The position numbers and the translations under genes were made by a program. A model generated the notes under the pieces. It was not told where the DNA came from. It did not search any database and worked only from the letters and a program-made list of their open reading frames with translations. Of a stretch of 35,998 nucleotides of DNA, positions 1 to 10,659 are shown piece after piece. Position 1 is the first letter of the stretch; each line of letters begins with the position of its first letter. This stretch comes from Nemertoderma westbladi (lineage: Eukaryota; Xenacoelomorpha; Nemertodermatida; Nemertodermatidae), in assembly GCA_032718475.1 (NCBI GenBank), contig JAUCBJ010007222.1, positions 1-35,998 of the forward strand. The letters run 5' to 3'.

Positions 1-1
1 T

Positions 2-2827
2 GCAAATACCACTGTCCAGATAGCAGAGAGAGAAATCAATAATTTGTCTCCCGTCGTCCCGCGTCAGCCCGCTACTATGTTGGCGACTCCCGCTTCGGCG
101 GTTGAGTGGGTGGAAGAGGGACGGCGGGGGATGAATCTCCTGCTAGGACAGATGCAGGAGACTGTCCACCAACTTAAGGGAACGGTGAGGGAAAGTAGAG
201 CAGAGTTGCAAGAAGTGCAGCAAAGTATCGCGTTAGAACGCGACAAATTAGTCAATATACAAAAGGGCATACCAATACCCCCTGTAACATTGTGTCAACC
301 TGTTAGGTCTGAAGTATTACATGCGCAAGGTGTGGAGCCTACACGCATCTATACTGCTAGTGAAGTTGAAACTCCTATAGCAAACCCTATTAAGGGTGAT
401 TATAGACCTGTTATTAATGATATTCCCTATAGACCTGATAATGATCCGAGAAATTTGTATACCGATAATTCGATATTAAATAACACGATGGCCCAAGAAA
501 GCTTTACGCGTCAGATGGCTAGAACCGAAGCCCGCCAAGCGGTCAAAGTGGGAGAGATCGTCAAATTCAATGGAGATGAGATGAAATGGTTACCTTTCAA
601 CGAATATTACAAAGATAGCATACAGAACTCTGTACTATCTAACGGAGAGAAACTTAGATTCCTCATCAAGTGCTTGGAAGGACCTCCCAAGTTAATGGCG
701 TTAAAGTTTATTGGACATCCAGATGGATTAAGACAAGTTTGGGATACATTAAACATCAGGTATGGTAACAAGGATAACATAGCTAAGTATTTGTATACAA
801 AGTTAGTAGCCCCCCGACACTTCCTTAGTAGTGGGATTATAGAGTTTTCCGATGAAATACAAGAGATCTGTAGACAACTGGACTGGTTAGGTAAGTCGCA
901 CGAATACCAGAGTTCCATGGTTATTGGAGCCATAGTCTCTACTTTACCAAAGGGTGGAGTATGTACACGCTGGGACAAGAAAGTGTTGTACATGAGTGAA
1001 CAACAACGACGAAGTCCTACCATGGCTGATCTCATGTCCTTCTTAGATAGTGAAGTAAAATTACAACTCATAAGGCAGTCCAGAGAGAAAACATCGGAAA
1101 ATAAGGTAAGTGAGAAACCCGTTTCTAGGAGAAGGATAATCCCAGTGTGTTACACTGACGACGGCGAAAGCCAAGCTTCTCAAGAAGAGGACAGCGGGAA
1201 AGACACCGAACGATCTTACTATGACAACAAGACCTATAAAGACGTAAGTAAATACAAGTCTCGAACCAGTGACAGGAGAGAACAGGTAACAACAACTCCT
1301 CCTACGTCTCCTAAGAGAATTCACGGAAGAAAGCCCGAAGAAAGAACGAGAGTGCAGAACGTTAACCAAGTTAAGGTGAGTAACATCAAACCAAAATGTG
1401 CGCTGTGCGACGGGCCCCACCGTTTGAGTGCGTGTGCAGAATTCCTAAAGAAATCCATGGCAGATAGACGTGGAGTCCTGTGGGATAAGCGGTTATGTTA
1501 TAACTGTCTCAGACGCGGACACCAGCGGCGAACCTGTTACTCTGACGCAAGGTGTGCTAAGTGCGGCGCGAAACATCATAGCTTGTTGCACACGGAATTC
1601 GAACGAAACAGCCCGAGTCAGGTAAGTGAGCCCAAATCACATGTCCAATTCAGTGATGTGAACGACACTGACCAAAGTTCTGAGTGGGAAGGATTCTATA
1701 CGGACGAATTCTCCGACGCCAACGAATCCTGTTACCTAATAAATACCGCAGTGTATCGAGCACTTACTTACGAAAAAGACACCACCAATGAGTTTCCCCC
1801 AACTACTTTTGACAAACCACCATCTTGGAAAACTCCAACTTCCAATGTAGGAATCAGAGAATTTCCTGTAGTGCAGGTAAGAGTTCACGGTCCCAACAAG
1901 AGTTACATAGTGAACGCCCTACTTGACTCCGGCAGCACAGGAACATTCATCGATCAAGAACTAGCCGAAGATATCTTTGCTGGACAACCCAAGTTCCGGA
2001 CTAAATTGAATATGTCAGGAATTATGCAGGTTTGGAAATCTACCCTAACGGCAGATTACTATGTAGGTGTGTTGTCCACCCCCCAGGATAAGTTAGGAAC
2101 ACAAGGTATAAGGTCAGTAAAAATGGTGGCTATAAAGAACTTTGCTACTACTCAAGCAGAACCTTATAACTGGGACGAGGACGAGTGCATCCAACATCTT
2201 GAGATACCTCGATTCCAAACCGATTATCCTGGAGTGCAAATACTCATCGGCCAAAACGCGCATGAGGCGCTCGAGCCATTAGAGAAACGGCCTGCTCAAC
2301 CACAGCCACTACAAACCTATGCGGTAAGAACTAGAGTAGGTTGGTACTTCACTGGCCCTTCCCGTAGAACTCTCAAAGAGAGATTACCTCAACAACAGGT
2401 ATACCAAGTAAAGGGGGAAGTGGAGAGCAGTGATGTGGACGACCCAACTGAGGGAACACCATACTCCTCAGATAATGACGATATTAACTCCAATGTAGAT
2501 CAATGGAGACATTGCCTTAGGACGATTAATCCAGCCGACATCGCTTCCAGAGGAGCAACTCCTCAAGAACTGATAGATACTCCAGGCTGGTTAGGTGGAT
2601 CCGACTTCTTAAGTAAAGAAGAAGAAGAATGGCCTCCTCATCTTACCACGGCGGAGAGTAGACAGGCCAAGGGAGCGGAGAAACTAACACAACCACTCAA
2701 TCGCCCAGCTAGTCGTTTATGTTTACTGGAAAGAGACCGAAAACTGTCCGGAAACTATGGAAGGCAAGATACTCTTCCTACGACCACTTCCCTAATCCGA
2801 CAAATATCTAGGGACTCCATAACGTAA
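2..2827 (+). CDS. BEL/Pao-type retroelement Gag-protease ORF, RT and integrase deleted
   Basis: Encodes the capsid/nucleocapsid part and the aspartic protease of a BEL/Pao LTR retrotransposon. The frame is open from the window edge; no start is certain (first in-frame ATG at 77), so the 5' end may lie outside. Counting from position 44: a coiled-coil-like Glu/Gln-rich N-terminus, a DUF1759-like Gag domain at about residues 170-330 (FNGDEMKWLPF, LIKCLEGPP), a basic Ser-rich linker, then zinc knuckles at about 450-515 including CYNCLRRGHQRRTC (Cx2Cx4Hx4C). A retropepsin-like DUF1758 domain has its active site LLDSGSTGTFID near residue 628 and the usual GW-x-x-TGP end. It then jumps to a short piece resembling the RNase H-to-integrase linker (NPADIASRG, near 829) and ends soon after. 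Reverse transcriptase, most of RNase H and integrase are absent, yet no stop interrupts the frame. It is probably a non-autonomous derivative; a domesticated Gag is less likely. Confidence 0.85.
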   Translation, partial: ANTTVQIAEREINNLSPVVPRQPATMLATPASAVEWVEEGRRGMNLLLGQMQETVHQLKGTVRESRAELQEVQQSIALERDKLVNIQKGIPIPPVTLCQPVRSEVLHAQGVEPTRIYTASEVETPIANPIKGDYRPVINDIPYRPDNDPRNLYTDNSILNNTMAQESFTRQMARTEARQAVKVGEIVKFNGDEMKWLPFNEYYKDSIQNSVLSNGEKLRFLIKCLEGPPKLMALKFIGHPDGLRQVWDTLNIRYGNKDNIAKYLYTKLVAPRHFLSSGIIEFSDEIQEICRQLDWLGKSHEYQSSMVIGAIVSTLPKGGVCTRWDKKVLYMSEQQRRSPTMADLMSFLDSEVKLQLIRQSREKTSENKVSEKPVSRRRIIPVCYTDDGESQASQEEDSGKDTERSYYDNKTYKDVSKYKSRTSDRREQVTTTPPTSPKRIHGRKPEERTRVQNVNQVKVSNIKPKCALCDGPHRLSACAEFLKKSMADRRGVLWDKRLCYNCLRRGHQRRTCYSDARCAKCGAKHHSLLHTEFERNSPSQVSEPKSHVQFSDVNDTDQSSEWEGFYTDEFSDANESCYLINTAVYRALTYEKDTTNEFPPTTFDKPPSWKTPTSNVGIREFPVVQVRVHGPNKSYIVNALLDSGSTGTFIDQELAEDIFAGQPKFRTKLNMSGIMQVWKSTLTADYYVGVLSTPQDKLGTQGIRSVKMVAIKNFATTQAEPYNWDEDECIQHLEIPRFQTDYPGVQILIGQNAHEALEPLEKRPAQPQPLQTYAVRTRVGWYFTGPSRRTLKERLPQQQVYQVKGEVESSDVDDPTEGTPYSSDNDDINSNVDQWRHCLRTINPADIASRGATPQELIDTPGWLGGSDFLSKEEEEWPPHLTTAESRQAKGAEKLTQPLNRPASRLCLLERDRKLSGNYGRQDTLPTTTSLIRQISRDSIT

Positions 2828-2844
2828 TAACATATGGAGTGGGC

Positions 2845-3292
2845 GTGTGACTATATCATTTTATATTTGTTTTTATTTTATATTTATGTATGTATTATTA
2901 TGTAATTTTATTATAATCGTTTTCTTTAATTTTATTTAGTAGAATGTTAGTTTAGAATATTTAGTAAATTAGTGCAATATATTAGTGTTTATTACGTACA
3001 TAATTACTTATAATATATATTTAGTGCGACGGCAAGAAGCAATTATTTTCTCTTTCCTTACTGTCCGTATTATATTATAAATGCGAGACTATAGTAAGAT
3101 GACATGTCAGTACTTCTTAAAGTACAATAAAGCCACTACTATATTTAAGTATTATTGGTAGGCAGAGTATTAGGAATGCAAAGTTCAGATCCTCGTGTCT
3201 CGGCTAAACCAAGCTCTGGGTAGACCTTGGAAACGACTTGCCTCTTCACACTGACATTGCTTCGTGCGATATTGCTCTTCTACCTTATAACA
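2845..3292 (+). mobile_element. candidate 3' LTR of the BEL/Pao element
   Basis: AT-rich non-coding DNA directly after the Gag-protease stop. A purine-rich stretch (GGAGTGGG) precedes a TGTGAC start. The segment has a TATA-like stretch near 3070-3080, an AATAAA at 3126-3131 and a possible TAACA end near 3292, the order expected of U3-R-U5. The 5' LTR lies outside the window, so neither the boundaries nor a target duplication can be confirmed by comparison. Confidence 0.4.
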
Positions 3293-3373
3293 AATAATAC
3301 ATATAGTAGCGTGATGTCCCTCTAACAGTAGCGTCAATCGCAAATAAATCTGTTAAATTTTTGACCATCTGTA

Positions 3374-3640
3374 ATTCTAGTCGATTAAGCTATCGTGGCA
3401 CCCACCGATATACTTGAAAGACAAATTCTAGAATCAGTGGTTAACGTCCCCAGACAAGTTCTGGAATAAATCGGTGCCCATCCTAAATATTAATTTAATA
3501 TTTATTAAAATTTGTAAAATCACGATCCTTCAAAATTTCTAGTCACTTAAGATATCGCAGTATTTACCGATATTCTTAGAAAGACTATTTTATAGAATTA
3601 AGGATCCTATGTCCCCAGACTTGCTCTGGAATAAAATTTA
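3374..3640 (+). repeat. diverged tandem duplication with a conserved small hairpin
   Basis: Two copies of about 105 bp, at 3374-3480 and 3539-3640, share blocks such as TCTAGTC, ACCGATAT, AAAGAC, TAGAAT and GTCCCCAGAC. Each contains a CCAGA/TCTGG stem whose 5-nt loop differs between copies (CAAGT and CTTGC). The function is unknown. It could be part of an LTR or leader of either neighbouring retroelement. Confidence 0.5.
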
Positions 3641-4447
3641 TGTCAATTTAACATCAAATAATAAAATTCACGGGAATAAATTAAATTCATATTTAAATGA
3701 ATTTCATAAATTGTCATTTTGTGCAATTTATAACATTCCCAAAATTCCAGTAATTAATAGATCATGGGAGCGGAGATTCATATTGAGTGTGCTAAGAGTG
3801 TGAGAATCTCCAACATATAGTCAATAGCCGATAAAATTTATAAAATCATGCATAAAGAGGATATTGACAATTAAAGAATTACTATTAAATAACATCCCAG
3901 ATCTGTATGCATGAGGATTGCCCTAATTCTACCGCTAGTTTTCCATAATGTCACCATGGCAACACCCACGCTAGAATTAGAAGCAAGTTAAAAGAACAAT
4001 AAAAGGCTTGCCCCATTGTGTAGCATAAGAGTATACATAGCGCACTATTAGTATCCAAGGATACATATTAAATACGTGACATTCTGGAAGACACTGACTA
4101 ACGGACAAATGGTATGCATGTGTGCAGTAAGTAATGATTGTATGGAATTTGTGCGTTTATAGGTGAATGTTACTACTAAAGTGTGTTTACAGTAGCTAAT
4201 CGCAATTGTAAAATAGCCCTAACTCTACCGAGATAACCTCAAGTGGATTCAAGCCTTTGGGACGGACAGTGGTGGGACTTGTGTCGATTGTCGTTGTCGT
4301 GCTGTTGCTACATGTTGGCGCAAACACCGCGACAGCGGTACATCGGCGCTGAGAAACCCACTGTCCGGGGTCAAAGACTAGTAGGCAGCGACGCCCGCTT
4401 GCCTAAATATTGACTCATACTAATATTAACAAACTCAGATAGCAGAT
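3641..4447. other. gene-free AT-rich stretch between two retroelement fragments
   Basis: No convincing coding frame. The last 230 bases (about 4220-4447) are more GC-rich and lead directly into the next Gag-like frame, so they are probably its untranslated leader. I see no clear LTR pair here. Confidence 0.5.
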
Positions 4448-5737
4448 ATGACGGAATTGATAGAAGATGACCTTGGTATTAGAGAGCGATATACTCTACC
4501 TTTACAAGCGTTTGTGGATAGCTTGATACGCGGTGAAGCCGATCCGACTATTACGGAGGACGATGGTCGTTATATCGAACCGCCGATGTCCCAAGAGCAA
4601 CTTACGTGTGAATTGGACTATCGAAAATTAACCGCTCGCTATACGCATCGTAATGGTACGTATATGGACTTCTTAACTACCGGCCATCCTATCGATTTAC
4701 AGGATACGGACGATGTAGACACCGAAAGGGAAATGGTTCTATTTAAATATCATACCCAGCGGCGTCGTAACGATAAACCGAGAATAGATCACGAAAATTC
4801 TATTCGTAACAGACTGGGAAGACGAACCAATATGTCTGGAATCTGAAGAGATTCAGCCTATCGCGCTCGGAACAACGACAACGATTACATCCTAGAATGG
4901 TATCAAGGTCCACAGTGTCTCACTGCGTACGATTATCGCCATGCCAACTATGTTTCTCGGCAACGTTGTCGGTTATGCGCATCGAGAGACCATGTTACGC
5001 CCATGGACACAAACGTCCGCTGTTCCTATTTCCACGAACAACCGGCGATGGAAATTTATTGCGCGTATTGCAGATTTAATAATTTGCATATTTTTGCGGT
5101 TTGCCCTCAATTTATGACTCAATGTCACCACTGTCAACTAAAGGGACACGCCAGTTTCGATTGCCCTTTTTAATCGCGATTTGGAAAGCGTAGATGAAAT
5201 GATCACACTACGTTACATTAGAGCTTGGGAAGCGAACGCTGATTTATATCGTGATTCGCGCCATCGCTATTATCCTGGACGCGCTTACGAAGGAATTTAT
5301 GCGTTCCATCCTTATCTATTCGCTTCTGTCGAACAGAAATCACGCATATCGAGTTACAGGAAGTATATCGACGGCCTTACGAGTACCGAGCCCGCGAACG
5401 CGAGTTGGAAAGAACCATTAAACCAAGGAAGTTTCTAACTGCCTATGGTCCACCCACGGCCCTCGTTCAGACCACTCGTAAAGGACCCGTAAGAGCGGCT
5501 GTCTTGAAACGAGCTCTCAAAGCCGTTAGACCCCTCTCCCCGGACGTTGATGTCAATCAACCCAGTACTTCGACCGGCGGATATACCGATCGCAATCCCA
5601 TACCTTCTGATGCAATCATATTGCACCCTTCACCCAGGAGTTATAGCCCTCCTCGTAAAGTGGCTCGCCCCAAAGAGAAAAGGACTCTTGCTAGCTTTAA
5701 AAAACTGCGTAAACGCCGTCCGCGCAAGAAAGACTAG
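4448..5737 (+). pseudogene. broken Gag/nucleocapsid-like frame with tandem CCHC zinc knuckles
   Basis: The frame starts at an ATG at 4448. It is interrupted by an in-frame TGA at 4844-4846, after which the same frame stays readable. It then shifts by one base in a run of five T near 5167-5171 and returns to the original frame somewhere around 5325-5340. It ends in a lysine/arginine-rich tail at the TAG at 5735-5737. The middle part holds three consecutive CCHC-like groups, the clearest being CHHCQLKGHASFDC (Cx2Cx4Hx4C), preceded by a Cx2Cx5Hx4C and a Cx2Cx4Hx9C group. The N-terminal 130 residues are acidic and I do not recognise them. Knuckles followed by a basic tail fit a nucleic-acid-binding Gag of a retroelement. 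No protease, RT or integrase follows. The family is unidentified; an RNA-binding host-derived zinc protein is a weaker alternative. Confidence 0.5.
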
Positions 5738-7142
5738 CTGTTTAGAGTATTTTTATATTTTAGAAACTGTGATTTTGTATATTTTATAGACTTAAATCCC
5801 ATTTTCTGGGAGCGGTGTAAAAGCTTTTGTGGGATAACTGATACGTTTGCCTTTGCTGGCCAGTTCCCCCCCAGGCGCTGGAATACTCTAAAAAGGTTTT
5901 CTAACTGTATATATATTCCCCTCGCCCGCAAGGTACCTTTACAGGTGTTTTAACGGACATAAAAATCATTCTGCTATATACGTGTTTTGGCGGACATGGT
6001 AAGGCAAAAAACTTGTAATGCACCAACTACCTTTCACAGCTTAGCCGTGATGATTCATATTACGACATCTAGCAGCTGGTTGCTGACATGGAAACAGCCA
6101 TTGGACGCGTAGTTCTTTGTTTGGCTTGGGCCAATCAGGGCGGTTTTTACTGTCGACGTGTAGCTTTTTAGTCGATCATAAGGAGAGTGTTCAGTCTTAC
6201 TGCTTTTTCTTGTTACTTTGTTGTTATTGCTGTCTAAGCCAGAAACACCGGCCTTTTGGGAAGAACTATAGTAAACTGCTTGAATTATCGAAAGTATAAA
6301 CTGTTACCTAATGAAACTCACTAATTAACATACTCACTTAATTTAATTGCATTAATCATATTGTTTGTACTGTTATTTTACCGTCAGTTATTAATTGTAA
6401 ATATTTGTTGATGGAAATATCGCTATTTGGATAATACGGATAAATCACCCAATTCCCAATTTTCTTGATAACACTACAGGTTAGAGAGACCGGCTATACA
6501 TAACAATTGCGATTTATATTAATGTGGTGTGTATTGAATCCAATGTTATTTAGCAGACCCTACGTGAGTCAATTACTGCTCTCTTTATGTGTGATCAAAT
6601 GTACTGACTGTCGGCAGAATAGTGTGTATGATTGTGATTGGTAACAAAGTATTTCCTAAAGAATACGTTTTATACTTTAATCATAAGCAGTATCGTTGCG
6701 TTTAGTATAAGTCTTAGTTCTGTTTAAATAGATAAAGCGCCACGTCCTAAAGGAACTGTTAATATTTCCCGAAAGCCAATAATATCTGTCAGAGATTAAT
6801 TATTAACGATCTATCGAATAATACATTAGGTATACACTGCAACCTTACACTGTAATAATACAATTCAAGCATCCGAATTCAGTCTCCCGGGTGTAGATCC
6901 ATCGGGTGAATGATCGCGCATGGGCTGACTTCGGCTAATGTTTTGCGTATTAGCATAAATTATTGTCGTATGCTAAAGTGGTTTTAATTAACGAAAAGAC
7001 ATATAAATTTTGGCAGGTTAAACTGCTAAAGGTCTTCGAAAGCGCGAACACTGTAATGACCTTGTCAGCTCCCCCACCCCACCCCTCACCAGCCACCATA
7101 CAACGAGTGCCCTGGTAATTTAAACATCACATATTAAATGTA
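5738..7142. other. intergenic AT-rich DNA, nothing recognised
   Basis: Only short chance reading frames, no repeats of note and no RNA gene visible. TAGGCCTA-type words, frequent further right, are absent here. Confidence 0.5.
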
Positions 7143-7915
7143 GCCCTATTATGGTTGGTTGGCTATTGGATGGCCATTCCCATGTTAGCCAATAATATTA
7201 ATTGCGCATTGTTGTGTTGAGAGCTGTTGGGAGTTTGTAGTAGGATCACGTGACATTGGTAAATATACTGATTGCAATATTGCTTTTCTAAACCGCTCAG
7301 CCGGTACATGGAACGACTGTGCAGTTCTGCAGTTCCTTTGTATTTCATATTCTCCGAAACGTAATGACTGGTTGCATTCTTGCATTACATGATTACGGTA
7401 CCTCACCTTAGCAGGTTACTGGCATACTGGGTTAGGCAGTTAGGTAGGGGAGTCTGTGAGTAGAGTCGGCCTACTTGCCTAGCCTACTGCAACGACGGGA
7501 CCGGTTGAGGCTGAGCGGAGTCTTGTTATGTCTGTATGTCTGTCTGTACTGTATGCTGTAGGCCTACTCCAGTACTCTTGCTGTATAGGGTGAAAGGGCA
7601 GTGCAGTAGAGGTGTAGCGGTGTAGGTAGTAGTAGGAGTAGGGGTAGGTCTATCCAGCTATCACCGATGCTGGATGCTGGTCAGCTGGTAGCGTGGTAGG
7701 TTTGCAGTCATAGTTTGTACAAAATATGAATATAACATTGTTTGCAAGAAGGAAATAGGCTGATAGGTTGAAACCCCATTTCACAGACATAGCACATTGG
7801 TAACACTTTCATTCTGTCTGGAATCTGGGAATTGGTGCAACATAATTGGTTATTTTGATCGGATCCACTTTTGAGTCTGCATTGCCTACCATTATTTCCG
7901 GAATTGTGCTTGGTA

Positions 7916-8118
7916 CACCAATTCCGGACAAGCCCGACTCAACAAAAAGAATGCCCAGTCCCACCCACCCACAAGATGGCACTGGACTGGACAATTGATG
8001 TTAGTGTTTTATTTTGAAGCTGAATAATGTAATGTAAAGAAAAAACTTAATTTGTAGACTTATGATTGGTCAAACTGAAGTAAAAGAGGGAAATTCAATA
8101 TTTTGTCCGGAATTGGTA
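7916..8118. mobile_element. 203-bp MITE with TA target duplication
   Basis: Terminal inverted repeats read CACCAATTCCGGACAA on the left and, on the reverse strand, TACCAATTCCGGACAA on the right. A TA dinucleotide flanks both sides (7914-7915 and 8119-8120). This is the pattern of a Tc1/mariner-type non-autonomous element. It has no coding capacity. Confidence 0.55.
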
Positions 8119-8132
8119 TAGTTAACCCTAAT

Positions 8133-8232
8133 CTTGTATCATGTTTTTAACTTTCGTTTATTGTTTTGGTTCCCTCACCCCAACACCTGAACGAGGTAGA
8201 ATAAAACGTCTGTCCTTATCTGATCTGATCTG
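8133..8232 (+). repeat. 3' end of a dispersed retroposon with pentamer tail
   Basis: Contains ACTTTCGTTTATTGTTTTGG, found again near 9940 and, without its first bases, at 11820. It ends with AAAACGTCTGTCCTTATCTG followed by tandem ATCTG pentamers. The same terminal sequence appears in opposite orientation at 9796. Short tandem tails are typical of CR1/L2-like LINEs and their SINEs. The family is unidentified. Confidence 0.5.
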
Positions 8233-9589
8233 ACGACATCTGATCCTATAACCAATCAGGAGAAAGAGATATAGGTAAATAGCCAATAATAGGGCTGATC
8301 AGGTTGCCATGTTACGTATCAGTATCATCATATGAAAGAGCAGTAGGCCTACAGGCATACCGGTATGTAGCCAATGCAGCAAAGACATGTTAAAAATGCG
8401 ATATTCAGTAGGATGAAGGATGGCGGGTATGAAATGAGATGTCTTACATTTTATATGGCTTATGTACAATGTTAATAAAAAACTTCAACTTCAAAGTTCT
8501 GTGATTGCCCCAGCAAACATAGATAGTTTCAGATGTAAACAACTTTCGCAGACTGGCAGATGTAGTCGGTGTTGAAACATTAATCATTTATTAAAAACAA
8601 TACAGCCTTTCTGCCTTTGCTGCAATATTTTAGTAATCTTTCTTGTTAATAGTTTATTAATAGTTAAAGTTAATTATTTTATTTATAATATTATTACATT
8701 TAAAATATTTATTGTTTGTTTGTTACGCTAAAGGGAAGGCAGGAAGAGGTACAGTACCTCTGTACAGTACTGTTACTGCCGAATATGGCGAAACACTTTA
8801 ACATTCCCCATATTGCCCTGATTGCCAGCTGATACAGTGGAGTTTATTATACCCAAACGATGAAGGAAGATGGTAAGGTGGGTGGGAAGGTGGAAATCAA
8901 ACGTTGTTTTTACCTTCCTATTGAAGGAAAAGAGCAGGTTACAGCGGCGATAATTTCTAACCAAAACAATAAACGATGTTGTTGAAAATTTTCACCCACC
9001 GCCGAAAAATACAAGTTTCAGAATTCTTATGCAATTTTTACATATTCCATTGAATTCAGAACCCTCACAAATCCGTATAACGCAAGAAACCCCATATACT
9101 TCCGAAAAATACAAGTTTTGAGATGTACCGGTATAGTTGTTAGATAAATATTTATTCCATTAAATTCAGTGTTCAGAGCCCCCTTAAACCTCTAAAATGT
9201 AAGATAGGACTATGAGTTGTCACAATCAATTGAACTATTGAATGACTCCATTTTCAAAATTTCTTGCTGGCACCAAATTTTGCACACGGCACCGAAAAAT
9301 ACAACGTTGATGATATGCCTGGTGCAATTCATATATATTCCAACGAGACTAGAACGCCTAAAACCCCTATTGCGGAAAAAACAGCTTCAAATAATCAATT
9401 TACAAAATTGAAATATTTCAAAATTTGGGGCTGGCACCAAAATTTGGCACCCGCCGCTAAAAACAAGATTAAAATTTCTAGCTTATTTTATATGAATTCC
9501 TTTTAGTTATTTTCAGTTAGTCTTTTAGTTAGTACCGTTAGTTTCAGAGGGGGGGGGGGGGGGGGGGTGTGTTATATTGACTGACATGG
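8233..9589. other. intergenic DNA, nothing coding
   Basis: No supportable gene. Imperfect tandem segments of about 100-200 bp near 8985-9480 share phrases such as CCGAAAAATACAAG and TGGCACCAAA, suggesting an old local duplication. It ends in a run of 19 G at 9549-9567. Confidence 0.45.
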
Positions 9590-9780
9590 GCAGAAACTCC
9601 AGTACTCATTTAGCTACCATTTAAGGATGCAAGGCAGAGATGCCTCGCTAAACCCTTCAAAGCATTCGTGACGAAACGAAAACTACCTTGGCCCCCATGC
9701 CGGGGTTGAACCCACAACCTCCATGAGATGTGAATTCAATATAACCACTACACCAAGGTGGGCTCTGAACCAAGGTGGAA
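9590..9780 (-). mobile_element. tRNA-derived SINE, minus strand
   Basis: On the minus strand a tRNA-like head at about 9690-9765 shows an A box (TTGGTGTAGTGGTTAT at 9741-9756) and a B box (GGGTTCAACCCC at 9702-9713), the internal promoter of RNA polymerase III. A non-tRNA body follows to about 9590, just before the homopolymer at 9567. The absence of a proper 3' acceptor stem and the extra body argue against a functional tRNA gene. The boundaries are estimates. Confidence 0.65.
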
Positions 9781-9795
9781 CAAGTGTCAGATACC

Positions 9796-9992
9796 GTCAG
9801 ATCAGATCAGATCAGATAAGGACAGACGTTTTAGCCATCCTACACCTGAACACGCCTCTGTAAGTAACCTCAGAACCTGCTCTTTTAAATAAAAGTACCG
9901 GTACCGGTAACTTGCATATTCTTGTATCATGTGTTAACTTTCGTTTATTGTTTTGGTTCCCCCAACACGCCTCTGTAACCTGCTCCTTTAAA
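9796..9992 (-). repeat. inverted retroposon tail plus dispersed repeat copy
   Basis: Starts with tandem TCAGA/ATCAG pentamers and GATAAGGACAGACGTTTTAG, the reverse complement of the tail at 8200-8232, so a second copy lies in opposite orientation. From 9923 to 9992 a plus-strand copy of the TTAACTTTCG-type repeat follows, ending CTGTAACCTGCTCCTTT. That segment recurs, slightly changed, at 11812-11870 inside a foldback element. Confidence 0.45.
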
Positions 9993-9998
9993 TGTCAA

Positions 9999-10152
9999 TG
10001 TTACATTCGGACTTAGTAATTTGTAGATCGAATGTAACATAGAACATAGTTATAGGATCCAATGTAACATAATTGCGGTTACGTTCGATACGTAATACAG
10101 TAATAACCTGATGATAACTACTATTTTACATTCGATCCTGATTACGTTCGGT
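9999..10152. repeat. cluster of TTAC(A/G)TTCG words in both orientations
   Basis: At least six related words within 155 bp: GTTACATTCGGA near 10001, TCGAATGTAACAT near 10028, CCAATGTAACAT near 10060, GGTTACGTTCGAT near 10078, TTTACATTCGATCC near 10124 and GATTACGTTCGGTC near 10139. They may be remnants of transposon subterminal repeats. Confidence 0.4.
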
Positions 10153-10159
10153 CATGTAT

Positions 10160-10650
10160 CCAAGTTAGCGTATTTTTATGGTGGCGTTTGGCATTTGGAG
10201 CCATGTTAATTGTTTATGCGGTTATGCCTATAGCTACTGGTTATTCTGTTATTAATAGCTACAGAGCTATACCCTGTAGGCCCTACCCCTCCTACCGGTA
10301 GACCATCTAAAAAGTGTACCGGATAGCGCGCCGACCAATATTCAGATATTTATGCGCGCCGCGCGCCGATGCAATTTCAAATCAAAACCCGCGCCAACGA
10401 AATTTTTATTCGCACTGCACATTGAAACAATTTTGAAGAGCGCCGCACCAATGCAATTTCAATTGTGAAGGAGTGTAACCAAAACCAAACCATAGCAGCA
10501 TAGCATACTGGCATAGTCTGCCAAAGTCAGTACTGCTTGTCTGCTGTGCACTGTGCTGTACCTGTCCCTGTTCAGCAGTGACCGGACAACAGAACAAAGA
10601 AAGGCGAGCGACAGAGCGAAGCGAGCCGAATTTTTTTTACAGCTAATGCA
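10160..10650. other. intergenic DNA with GCGCGC-rich island
   Basis: No gene. 10325-10395 is unusually rich in GCGCGCC words. A similar island occurs at about 12265-12375, on the other side of the foldback element, in roughly inverted order. It could be remnants of a third, outer inverted-repeat layer. Confidence 0.4.
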
Positions 10651-10659
10651 ATTTTTAAG

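Larger units (their letters stand above)
7143..8296. mobile_element. possible inverted-repeat element (weak)
   Basis: The ends share AGCCCTATTAT in inverted orientation: 7143 onward on the plus strand, and the reverse complement ending near 8296, each followed inward by a TTGGCTATT-like block. No target duplication is evident, so this may be chance or very decayed. Confidence 0.25.

Noticed and set aside
3374-3640. Hammerhead or other self-cleaving ribozyme
   Set aside because: The invariant CUGAUGA and GAAA core is not present in a compatible arrangement.
9690-9765. Functional tRNA gene on the minus strand
   Set aside because: A and B boxes are good, but no clean acceptor stem pairing is seen and a non-tRNA body follows; a SINE fits better.
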